From an uncultured bacterium (GTDB lineage: Bacteria; Actinomycetota; Coriobacteriia; Coriobacteriales; Eggerthellaceae), in the NCBI GenBank assembly GCA_905215035.1, contig CAJMOJ010000068.1:1-9929 (forward strand): 9,929 nt of DNA, written 5' to 3'. Positions 1 through 6,958 of the stretch are shown here, piece after piece (position 1 is the stretch's first letter; every line of letters starts with the position of its first letter). The notes under the pieces are model-generated. The model had not been told where the DNA came from and made no database searches. It saw only the letters and a list, made by a program, of their open reading frames with translations. The position numbers and the translations under genes are program-made.

Positions 1-65
1 ATCTCATATTCAAAATAAGTAAGTTTTGGTAGTAACAAAATAAGATTGCAATAAGAATTATTTTT

Positions 66-97
66 AACCTCCTGAGTATGCTAATGCTTAGGAGGTT
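66..97 (+). promoter_or_regulatory. Hairpin containing the comEA ribosome binding site (possible terminator/attenuator)
   Basis: Bases 66-79 pair with 84-97 in 14 consecutive pairs (two of them G-U), closed by a GCTA tetraloop. The left arm begins AACCTCCT and the right arm ends AGGAGGTT. The right arm contains the only good Shine-Dalgarno sequence for comEA, AGGAGG at 90-95, eight bases before ATG 104. The stem is followed by TTTTATATAT, a weak U-tract. It can therefore be read as the intrinsic terminator of an unseen upstream gene, as an attenuator, or as a structure that hides the comEA ribosome binding site. The pairing is seen directly; the function is inferred. Confidence 0.7.
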
Positions 98-103
98 TTA
101 TAT

Positions 104-811
104 ATGGTGCATTATCCAGAGTTTTCATCACTAAAAAAGAAACTGCAATTTGACTCGATCAATCCACTTTATGTAATTGGTGCAGGGCTTGTCCTTTGTT
201 GTGTACTAATTTTAACGGGGCAAGCTCTCTGGAATGCATTTTCTGGTTCCCATCTTACGTTTGAACAAACATCTTCTTTGTCATCCCAGCAAGATCAGGA
301 TAGCGATCAAGCGCAAACAGATTCTTCTAGTTCTTCAGAGGAGTTGGAAAAAACTACAACTTCAGTCATTTACGTACATGTTAGTGGAGCAGTGATAACT
401 CCTGGATTGTATGAAATATCTTCGGGATCGCGAATATTTGATGCAATAGAGGCAGCAGGCGGACTGCGTGATGATGCTGCTGAAGAGAGTGTTAATTTAG
501 CGCAGGTGATAGAAGATGGAAGTCATGTTGTAGTTTTAACCAAAGAAGAAAGTCAAAATACCTCTTCAATACAGAGCAACTCAAGTTCAACAGTTCAATC
601 TTTATCAACATCCACATCAGGCTTGGTTAATATCAACACAGCCACCTTGCAGGAACTAACCACGTTAAAAGGAATTGGAGAGGCAACTGCGCAAAAAATC
701 ATTGATGACCGCGAACAAAATGGTGCATTTAAATCAAAAGAAGACCTAAAACGTGTTGCGGGTATTGGGGACAAAAAATATGAAGCTGTGAAAGCTTATA
801 TCACGGTATAG
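104..811 (+). CDS. comEA: ComEA, membrane-anchored competence DNA receptor
   Basis: 235-residue late-competence protein that binds incoming double-stranded DNA at the outer face of the membrane and passes it to ComEC. Residues 1-21 are a short cytoplasmic tail and about 22-43 form one transmembrane helix. A Ser/Gln/Asp-rich linker follows (about 52-86). An SLBB domain spans about 88-146 (VIYVHVSGAV, then PGLYEISSGSRIFDAIEAAGG). A second Ser/Thr-rich linker runs from about 149 to 173. The C-terminal helix-hairpin-helix pair is at 174-235, with hairpins KGIG at 189-192 and AGIG at 219-222; these bind the DNA backbone in this family. Length and domain order match Gram-positive ComEA. ATG 104 has AGGAGG eight bases upstream, inside a stable hairpin. 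comEC follows after 36 bases, probably in the same operon; no comEB lies between them. Confidence 0.95.
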   Translation: MVHYPEFSSLKKKLQFDSINPLYVIGAGLVLCCVLILTGQALWNAFSGSHLTFEQTSSLSSQQDQDSDQAQTDSSSSSEELEKTTTSVIYVHVSGAVITPGLYEISSGSRIFDAIEAAGGLRDDAAEESVNLAQVIEDGSHVVVLTKEESQNTSSIQSNSSSTVQSLSTSTSGLVNINTATLQELTTLKGIGEATAQKIIDDREQNGAFKSKEDLKRVAGIGDKKYEAVKAYITV

Positions 812-847
812 CTAACGTATCAAAGTAAACACCAGAGTTACTATGCT

Positions 848-3199
848 ATGAAATCGCTTCATGTAGTACGCAAAACTTCACGTCCGGGATTACCTCTTTT
901 ATTGGTGTCAGGTCTTTTATTTTGGGTAGGAACGCTTATAGGTATTACCTTTGGATTTGAGCTTGCATTTAATGAGGCTATTTTTGTCCTTGTTGTTTTG
1001 CTAGTAGGTTCGATTGTAAGCGCAAGTATTTTTGTTATCATCAAGAAAGGCTGGACCTTTTATATAGTTAGTCTATGTTTGGGTGCTCTTTGTGCATTTG
1101 GCTATATTATCAACACGTTGGTGGACCGATCGGTAGATACCGAATTCTTATCAGGAACGTATCTGGTTTATCTTGAGGAAGATGCACGTCATACCGAGTT
1201 TTCTCATACGGTCTTAGGGCGAACAACACTTGCAAATAATCAAAGTGTCACCGTTCGACTTTATATCCCCGATGATGCTTCACTTCATTTTGGGGATATG
1301 ATTGAGACTTATACGACGTTACGCCTTCCTTCTGAATCAAGCTTGCAATCATGCAATAGGCAAGGCGCTGCTTTTATTGCAACGGTATCTTCGTATCATT
1401 TGGTAGACCAAATCTCACCGTTATCATTTCTTGGAGATATGCGAAAGGATCTCTTGGAGACGATTATCCCCACATCTTTGCAAGAGATCTTTGAAGACGG
1501 GGCGATACTTGTACGGGCTATCATCTTTGGCGATCGTTCGGCATTATTGACTAGCGACATATATGGTGTAATGCAAAAAGCAGGTCTTGCACATCTTGTA
1601 GCAGTCTCAGGAGCTCATTTGGCTATTGTTAGTGCTCTAATCGCAGTCTGTCTACAAAAGGTTCCGCTTTCACGCACTATAAAACTTATTATTCAGATAA
1701 GCGCACTTTTTATCTACCTTATTCTGGTTGGATTTCCGCTTTCATGTTTACGTGCAGCAGTCATGGCAAGTTTAAGTTTTGCTTCAGTATGGGCAAGGCG
1801 AAGATCATCGGCACTCTCAGCTCTAGGGGTAGTAATTATTTTCTTTATTGCACTTGATCCTAGCTGTTCGGCATCAATTTCCTTTTCGCTTTCTTGCCTT
1901 GCAACTCTTGGCATACTTGTTTTTGTTCCGCTTCTTAAACCATGGATTGCTTCTTTGGGAACGCGAAACGGAAGAACATGTTTACCCGAGATGATTATTG
2001 ATTCAATTGCAATGACACTTGCAGCTACCTTACTTACTATTCCGATAAGCACTGCGACCTTTTCACAGTTTCCCCTGATTGCTCCAATAAGTAATGTTGT
2101 TGCTACTCCGATTCTTACTTTGCTCTGCGGGCTGGGAATAGTGAGCGCTTTTGTGTCGTGGATACCACTTCTCGGACAGATTATGGGATTTTGCATGGCG
2201 GGAATTGCAGAGGCGTTTGCTTTTCTTGCACGTGGCTTACAAGCGATTCCTTATTCATGCATTCCAAGTGATGGGAATAGTATGATTGTGGGATTTCTTA
2301 TTGTGCTGATGTGTATTTTTCTTTGGGTGTTATGGCCAAAACCACCGGTGATGAATACTCTTGTCAGTGCAATAGGAGTTTTGGTGCTTGTTGCGATAAC
2401 CTTCTCTGTCGTCGTATATCAACCAAAATCTCAGATCATAATGCTTGATGTTGGTCAAGGTGATGCTATTGTAATCAAAAGCGAACATCATAGTGTTCTT
2501 ATTGATACGGGCAATCAAACAACACGGCTTAAAAAGGCACTTGCCCGTAATGGGTTAACGCATTTTGATGCCGTTGTCATAACACATGCTGATGACGATC
2601 ATTGTGGGTCGCTTGATGAGCTCGGTTCCTTGGTTTCTATCGATACGATATTTCTTGCTAATGGTGTGGCTCGTGTTGATAGTGCTTCAGCGGTAAAGCT
2701 AATACAAGATGCGCGCAAGGCAGCAAAGCATACAGTCTATATATCTAAAGGAGATCGTATTGCATTTGATGGCTTTGCTCTTACGGTGCTGAGTCCTGAT
2801 GAATTTATTGATGCGGGAGGTAATAAAGACAGTGTTTGTCTTTCACTAACATGTGATGTTGATGAGGACGATATAGTCGATTGGACTGGTCTTTTTACCG
2901 GAGACGCTGAAAGTGAAATAATCGATTGCATTCTTAGAGAAAACCCATCGCTCACAAGCGACGTGCTTAAAATCGCTCATCATGGTTCTAAGGCCGCTGT
3001 AACTGAAGATATCTTAGAGAAGCTTGAGCCAAAACTTGCACTTATAAGCGTTGGTGAGCATAATCGTTACGGGCATCCTCATCAAACTATTCTTGATCTT
3101 CTTTCATCAAAAGATATTTGGACTGGAAGGACAGATCAGCAAGGTGATGTTATCGTTACCTTTTCAAAAGAGTCTTTAATGGTGGATACTCAACGGTAA
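848..3199 (+). CDS. comEC: ComEC/Rec2 DNA uptake channel with metallo-beta-lactamase domain
   Basis: 783-residue polytopic membrane protein that carries single-stranded DNA into the cytoplasm during transformation. The N-terminal part has hydrophobic helices at about 15-40, 43-65 and 70-92. A soluble OB-fold-like segment follows at about 98-190. The Competence domain (about 215-525) has many helices and the family signature HLVAVSGAHLAIV at 249-261. The C-terminal metallo-beta-lactamase-like domain (about 528-783) starts with MLDVGQGDA. It keeps likely metal ligands: THADDDH at 579-585 (H580, D582, D584, H585), TGDAE around D686, HHGS with H711, and GHPH with H743. In other ComEC proteins this domain is proposed to degrade the non-transported strand. 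Length is normal for a complete ComEC. ATG 848 has no strong Shine-Dalgarno, so translation may be coupled to or weaker than comEA. Confidence 0.96.
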   Translation: MKSLHVVRKTSRPGLPLLLVSGLLFWVGTLIGITFGFELAFNEAIFVLVVLLVGSIVSASIFVIIKKGWTFYIVSLCLGALCAFGYIINTLVDRSVDTEFLSGTYLVYLEEDARHTEFSHTVLGRTTLANNQSVTVRLYIPDDASLHFGDMIETYTTLRLPSESSLQSCNRQGAAFIATVSSYHLVDQISPLSFLGDMRKDLLETIIPTSLQEIFEDGAILVRAIIFGDRSALLTSDIYGVMQKAGLAHLVAVSGAHLAIVSALIAVCLQKVPLSRTIKLIIQISALFIYLILVGFPLSCLRAAVMASLSFASVWARRRSSALSALGVVIIFFIALDPSCSASISFSLSCLATLGILVFVPLLKPWIASLGTRNGRTCLPEMIIDSIAMTLAATLLTIPISTATFSQFPLIAPISNVVATPILTLLCGLGIVSAFVSWIPLLGQIMGFCMAGIAEAFAFLARGLQAIPYSCIPSDGNSMIVGFLIVLMCIFLWVLWPKPPVMNTLVSAIGVLVLVAITFSVVVYQPKSQIIMLDVGQGDAIVIKSEHHSVLIDTGNQTTRLKKALARNGLTHFDAVVITHADDDHCGSLDELGSLVSIDTIFLANGVARVDSASAVKLIQDARKAAKHTVYISKGDRIAFDGFALTVLSPDEFIDAGGNKDSVCLSLTCDVDEDDIVDWTGLFTGDAESEIIDCILRENPSLTSDVLKIAHHGSKAAVTEDILEKLEPKLALISVGEHNRYGHPHQTILDLLSSKDIWTGRTDQQGDVIVTFSKESLMVDTQR

Positions 3200-3260
3200 A
3201 TCTTGTGTCATGTGTCTAATGACTATATCCACGCTAGCCTACAACAAGTAAGATTAGGAT

Positions 3261-4235
3261 ATGACAACTCAAAGCAAACAACCATTATTACCGGCTTATC
3301 TCATTGTGGGAGAAGACGAACTGAAGTCCAATCGGGCTCTTGAGCTTTTACATCGTCGTTTTGAAGCGCTTGGCGATCTTGACCTTAATTCTGATAGGTT
3401 TTATGGGCATGAAGCACGTGGTGTTGAAATTACTGCAGCTTGTAATACTCTTCCTTTCACGAGCGATTTAAGGTTGGTTGAAGTGTATGAGGCAGAAAAA
3501 CTGCGTAAGCAGGACTCTGAAGAACTGATTTCATATCTTGAATCTCCTGCTCCGACGAGTGTACTTGTGTTAATTGCCCATAAACTTCCTAAAGGAACAC
3601 GCCTCTACAAAGCAATTGAAAAACAAGGCAAACAGGCTATTATCGATTGCGCTCCCATGAATAGAAAGCGCCTATCCGAAGCGCTGCGCGATTCAGCTAT
3701 TGGACATGGTTTTACTATTACGCCTGGTGCCGTAGCTACTCTTATTGATCTGGTGGGAACCAATACCGTTGCTCTAGATTCTGAATTACAAAAAATTGGA
3801 CTTTCACATCGAGGAACTGATCCTGTTAATGAAGGAGAAGTTCTCGCACTCGTTGCGCGTACCACTGAGACTAAGCCTTGGGAGTTTGTTGATGCTTTTG
3901 CCTCACGCAATCTGGCGCGCTGTGTTTCGTTGTTATCAACTATGGAGTCAGTTTCTCCTTTTGCTTTATTAGGCATGTGTGTGACACGAATTCGAGAACT
4001 TATTGCTGCAAAAACGCTTGCTCGTCGTGGAGAGGCACATGACTTAGCTAAGGAGCTCAAGCTACCTGATTGGCGTGTAAAAAATCATCTGGCTTGGGCA
4101 CGCATGTATACTTCTCATGACTTAGTCGTAGCACTTATTAGTGCACGTGATGCCGAACAAGCTATGAAGTCGGGAAGTGATCCTGATAAAACATTTCTTG
4201 ATTGGTTGATTCAAACCATGAAAAAAGCCGCTTAG
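3261..4235 (+). CDS. holA: DNA polymerase III delta subunit (HolA)
   Basis: 324-residue clamp-loader subunit; delta opens the beta sliding clamp so that it can be placed on primed DNA. The N-terminal AAA+-like domain begins PAYLIVGEDELKSNRALELL (11-30). As usual for delta, it has no true Walker A, so it would not bind ATP. A lid domain (about 140-205) includes SELQKIGL (174-181), a stretch typical of the family. The C-terminal collar domain (about 206-324) contains KPWEFVDAFASRN and ends WLIQTMKKAA. Length is typical. It lies 61 bases after comEC, as in many Gram-positives. The start is the only sensible one, but the ribosome binding site is poor: AGGA at 3256-3259 is only one base from ATG. 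The last codons and the stop lie inside a terminator hairpin. Confidence 0.92.
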   Translation: MTTQSKQPLLPAYLIVGEDELKSNRALELLHRRFEALGDLDLNSDRFYGHEARGVEITAACNTLPFTSDLRLVEVYEAEKLRKQDSEELISYLESPAPTSVLVLIAHKLPKGTRLYKAIEKQGKQAIIDCAPMNRKRLSEALRDSAIGHGFTITPGAVATLIDLVGTNTVALDSELQKIGLSHRGTDPVNEGEVLALVARTTETKPWEFVDAFASRNLARCVSLLSTMESVSPFALLGMCVTRIRELIAAKTLARRGEAHDLAKELKLPDWRVKNHLAWARMYTSHDLVVALISARDAEQAMKSGSDPDKTFLDWLIQTMKKAA

Positions 4236-4251
4236 AAAAGCGGCTTTTTTT
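4221..4251. terminator. Two-way intrinsic terminator shared by holA and rpsT
   Basis: GCCGCTT (4227-4233) pairs with AAGCGGC (4238-4244) around an AGAA loop. The stem is flanked by six A on the left and seven T on the right, so it extends to about 13 pairs. On the + strand it ends in a T7 tract; read on the minus strand it ends in a T6 tract. It therefore has intrinsic-terminator form both ways, between convergent holA and rpsT. The left arm is coding sequence: the final holA codons and the TAG at 4233-4235. Confidence 0.92.
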
Positions 4252-4312
4252 GATATGCGGATGGACCCTTTTTATTGTCTGTTGTGATCCAAAACAGATG
4301 TAAGAAACAAGA

Positions 4313-4819
4313 CTATTCAGCAGCTTCTTCAGATCCTTCTGCTTCAGCCTCTTCAGCGGCAGCAGCTGCTTCTTCTTCAGCTTTGCGCTTTGCAGCAGCA
4401 GCTTGAAGTTTCTCAGTCTCCTTGCGGCGTTCTGCTTTAGCAGCAGATGCTGCAGCCATAGCCTCTTTGCGAGCAGCCTTAGCAGCAGCTTTTTTGTTGT
4501 CACCCTTTTTTGGAGCCTTCTTTTCTTTTGGCTCATAAGCAGCAATATCTTCTGCGGTGACAATCGTGTTTACCAAGTGCATAATGCCGGATTTGCGATT
4601 AGCAGCCTGGCGCTTGTGAATAACACCTTTAGTAACAGCACGATCTAATAAACGGCATGCTTTTTGAGCAGCAGCGTATGCCTCAGCACCGTTGTTTGCT
4701 TCAACCGCTTCACGTACTTCACGTGTTGCAGTTTTGAGTTCAGAACGAACGGCACGATTACGAAGACGTGCTTTTTCATTAGTGATGATGCGCTTTTTTT
4801 GAGATTTAATGTTCGCCAC
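4313..4819 (-). CDS. rpsT: 30S ribosomal protein bS20 with long C-terminal extension
   Basis: 168-residue ribosomal protein that binds 16S rRNA in the 30S body during assembly. Residues 1-86 are a clear S20 core: ANIKSQKKRI at the start, then NEKARLRNRAVRSELKT and VTKGVIHKRQAANRKSG. Most bS20 proteins are about 85-90 residues; this one continues for about 82 more. The tail is first Lys/Ala-rich (KEKKAPKKGDNKKAAAKAARK), then increasingly Glu/Ala-rich, ending EGSEEAAE, and is probably helical. The start is GTG 4819, chosen because GGAGG (4829-4833) is nine bases upstream and the core aligns from there. The reading frame stays open to 4945, but those 42 codons do not look like S20. The gene is monocistronic and convergent with holA, using the terminator at 4221-4251. 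Confidence 0.95.
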   Translation of the reverse strand: MANIKSQKKRIITNEKARLRNRAVRSELKTATREVREAVEANNGAEAYAAAQKACRLLDRAVTKGVIHKRQAANRKSGIMHLVNTIVTAEDIAAYEPKEKKAPKKGDNKKAAAKAARKEAMAAASAAKAERRKETEKLQAAAAKRKAEEEAAAAAEEAEAEGSEEAAE

Positions 4820-4828
4820 TTCTTGAAT

Positions 4829-4833
4829 CCTCC
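4829..4833 (-). promoter_or_regulatory. rpsT ribosome binding site that fixes the GTG start
   Basis: On the minus strand GGAGG is followed by a nine-base spacer and then GTG GCG AAC ATT, which begins the S20 core. No equally good site precedes any in-frame ATG farther upstream. This decides the start at 4819. Confidence 0.85.
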
Positions 4834-4921
4834 ATATATATGACTGTATAAATGTAGACGAAAGCCTTAAAATAGTAACACAAACCCTCCGATCAAACAT
4901 GTAAAACACAAAAAAATGTGA

Positions 4922-5009
4922 TCGTTTTGGTCGTGTAATGTTCAAATAGGGTAGAATCCCTTTTCATATAAGATTACACCGCGTAATAAATATTGCGTGA
5001 CCAAAACGA
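4922..5009 (+). repeat. Inverted repeat in the lepA leader/promoter region
   Basis: TCGTTTTGGTC (4922-4932) and GACCAAAACGA (4999-5009) are a perfect 11-bp inverted repeat. Allowing G-U pairs, the stem extends inward to 4942/4989, giving 21 consecutive pairs (four G-U) around a 46-base loop. The loop contains the -10-like hexamers TAGAAT (4952-4957) and TATAAG (4967-4972). It may be an RNA leader structure if transcription starts upstream, or paired protein-binding sites around the promoter. The function is not known. Confidence 0.6.
4927..4957 (+). promoter_or_regulatory. Candidate lepA promoter
   Basis: TAGAAT at 4952-4957 matches the -10 consensus at five of six positions. A weak -35 candidate, TTGGTC (4927-4932), lies 19 bases upstream, longer than ideal. 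A second -10-like hexamer, TATAAG (4967-4972), has no good -35. lepA needs its own promoter because rpsT upstream is divergent, but the exact site is uncertain. Confidence 0.3.
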
Positions 5010-5050
5010 GTAAGTATCATACATTCAGGACACAAAAAGGTATTTTTACC

Positions 5051-6856
5051 ATGGCACTTGACCCTTCTAAGATTAGAAATTTTTCCATTATTGCTCATAT
5101 CGACCATGGCAAATCAACGTTATCAGACCGTATTCTTGAAATGACAGAAACTGTTTCAGAGCGGGATATGAAAGAGCAACTGCTTGATTCAATGGATATT
5201 GAGCGTGAACGCGGAATCACTATTAAGAGTCAAGCGGTTCGTGTTGATTATCGTGCTGATGACGGAGAGCTCTATCATTTCAATTTGATTGATACGCCTG
5301 GTCATGTTGATTTTACTTATGAAGTATCTCGTTCTCTTGCAGCGTGCGAAGGGGCTGTTCTTGTTGTCGATGCTACACAAGGCGTTGAGGCACAAACGGT
5401 GGCAAATGCCATGATGGCAATGAATGCTAATTTAGAGATTATTCCCCTCATTAATAAAATTGATCTTCCTGCTGCTGAACCAGAACGCGTGCGCGAAGAG
5501 ATTGAAGAGGGCCTTGCTATTCCTGCCGATGATGCCATTTTAGCTTCAGGAAAAACAGGAGTAGGTATTCATGATTTACTTGAGTCGATTGTCTATAATG
5601 TGCCAGCGCCAGTAGGGGATAGTGACGCACCGCTTCGAGCGCTTATCTTCGATTCGTATTTTGATGCCTATCGTGGTGTAGTTGCCCTTATTCGTGTTGT
5701 CGATGGATCAATTTCCAAAGGTCAAACCATTCTCATGATGGCGACTAATTGTAAGACACAAGTTGAAGAGGTCGGTGTTCGTCGTCCTCAAGAGGTGTCG
5801 GTAGATGCACTTGGGGTGGGTGAAGTAGGCTATCTTGTTACAGGGCTTAAAGACCCCTCGCTTGTCAAGGTGGGCGATACCGTTACGCTTGCCCAGAATC
5901 CTTGTAGTGAACCTTTAAGTGGCTATCGTGATGTCAAACCTATGGTTTATACAGGATTATTTCCCATTGACGGTGATCAATATGAAGATCTCAAAGATGC
6001 GCTTGAGCGTCTTGCGCTTAATGATCCTGCTTTAATTTATGAACCAGAAACATCTCATGCCCTTGGATTTGGTTTTCGCGTAGGATTTTTAGGGCTATTG
6101 CATATGGAGGTCATTAAAGAGCGTCTTGAACGCGAGTTTGATCTTGATTTACTTGCAACGGCCCCTTCGGTTGAATATCACGTTTATAAAACCAATGGAG
6201 AGATGCTTTCTCTTCATTCCCCTCAAGATTTACCAGATGCTGCTGAGATTCAACGTATTGAAGAGCCTTATCTTAAGGCAAAGATCTTGATTCCACCTGA
6301 CTATGTTGGAGCGGTGATGGAACTTACCGTGGCGCGTCGGGGTACGTTTGTCACTATGAATTATCTTTCTACTTCAACAGTGGAAATGCTTTGGGAGATC
6401 CCTCTTTCTGAACTTATCATGGACTACTTTGACCAGCTTAAGAGTCGCACTAAGGGATACGCATCTCTTGATTATGACTTCGATGAATACAAACCATCCA
6501 AGCTGGTTAAGCTTGATATTTTGTTGGCGGGAAAACCAATCGACGCTCTTTCATTTATTGTTCATGCTGACAAGGCATATGATCGTGGACGCATTCTTAC
6601 TGAAAAACTCAAAGAGATTATTCCTCGTCAAATGTTTGAGGTGCCTATTCAAGCTGCAGTAGGATCGCGTGTTTTGTCGCGTCAAACTGTGCGTGCTTTA
6701 CGCAAAGATGTTCTTGCCAAGTGCTATGGTGGTGATATTTCGCGTAAACGTAAGTTGCTCGAGAAACAAAAGAAGGGCAAAAAACGCATGAAATCGATCG
6801 GTAATGTTGAAGTCCCTCAAGAAGCCTTTATGGCCATTCTGAAGGTTGATGAGTAG
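5051..6856 (+). CDS. lepA: Elongation factor 4 (LepA), translational GTPase
   Basis: 601-residue ribosome-dependent GTPase (EF4). It is thought to act on stalled or mistranslocated ribosomes and in 30S biogenesis. The G domain shows G1 AHIDHGKST (15-23), switch residues ERERGITIKSQ (51-61), G3 DTPGH (81-85, with the catalytic-type His85), G4 NKID (135-138) and G5 SGKTG (166-170). Domain II follows at about 191-281, then the EF-G-like domains III and V. The LepA-specific C-terminal domain ends RKRKLLEKQKKGKKRMKSIG (565-584). Length matches the family. ATG 5051 is chosen: AAAAAGG (5034-5040) is ten bases upstream and MALDPSKIRNFSIIAHIDHG is the normal N-terminus. A GTG at 4997 would add 18 unusual residues with no ribosome binding site. 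It is divergent from rpsT. Confidence 0.97.
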   Translation: MALDPSKIRNFSIIAHIDHGKSTLSDRILEMTETVSERDMKEQLLDSMDIERERGITIKSQAVRVDYRADDGELYHFNLIDTPGHVDFTYEVSRSLAACEGAVLVVDATQGVEAQTVANAMMAMNANLEIIPLINKIDLPAAEPERVREEIEEGLAIPADDAILASGKTGVGIHDLLESIVYNVPAPVGDSDAPLRALIFDSYFDAYRGVVALIRVVDGSISKGQTILMMATNCKTQVEEVGVRRPQEVSVDALGVGEVGYLVTGLKDPSLVKVGDTVTLAQNPCSEPLSGYRDVKPMVYTGLFPIDGDQYEDLKDALERLALNDPALIYEPETSHALGFGFRVGFLGLLHMEVIKERLEREFDLDLLATAPSVEYHVYKTNGEMLSLHSPQDLPDAAEIQRIEEPYLKAKILIPPDYVGAVMELTVARRGTFVTMNYLSTSTVEMLWEIPLSELIMDYFDQLKSRTKGYASLDYDFDEYKPSKLVKLDILLAGKPIDALSFIVHADKAYDRGRILTEKLKEIIPRQMFEVPIQAAVGSRVLSRQTVRALRKDVLAKCYGGDISRKRKLLEKQKKGKKRMKSIGNVEVPQEAFMAILKVDE

Positions 6857-6958
6857 GAAACCCAACAAAAAAGAATGTAGCGATTTGATTGGGCAAATAG
6901 AAGGAATACATAGTAGTTAAGTAGTAAACACAGAGTAGTAGTTTTACGTTTTGTAATC

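Noticed and set aside
1..65. Promoter for comEA
   Set aside because: AT-rich hexamers such as TAAGAT (41-46) and TTGCAA (46-51) are present, but no -35/-10 pair has acceptable spacing.
1714..2196. Open frame of 160 codons on the minus strand inside comEC
   Set aside because: It lies antisense to the conserved Competence domain, has no ribosome binding site and its protein resembles no family; it is a shadow of comEC.
3200..3260. Hairpin GTCAT/ATGAC in the comEC-holA spacer
   Set aside because: The stem is five pairs with no T-tract and no conserved element nearby; probably chance.
3605..4060. Open frame of 151 codons on the minus strand inside holA
   Set aside because: It is antisense to a clear HolA with no independent support, and its Ser/Ala/Arg-rich composition reflects the opposite strand.
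4278..4298. Small inverted repeat TCTGTT/AACAGA downstream of rpsT
   Set aside because: Six pairs without a T-tract on the rpsT strand; the stronger terminator at 4221-4251 explains termination.
4162..4563. Minus-strand 133-codon frame rich in Lys and Leu overlapping rpsT
   Set aside because: It is the rpsT tail read in another frame; the Ala/Glu/Lys codons become Leu/Lys runs.
4820..4945. N-terminal extension of rpsT to an upstream ATG at 4945
   Set aside because: The extra 42 residues do not resemble S20, would run through the promoter region and have no ribosome binding site, whereas GTG 4819 has a good one.
4997..5050. lepA start at GTG 4997
   Set aside because: It has no ribosome binding site and adds 18 residues before the normal LepA N-terminus; ATG 5051 has AAAAAGG at good spacing.
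6861..6893. Terminator after lepA (CCCAA/TTGGG)
   Set aside because: Five pairs with a 23-base loop and no T-tract; not credible.
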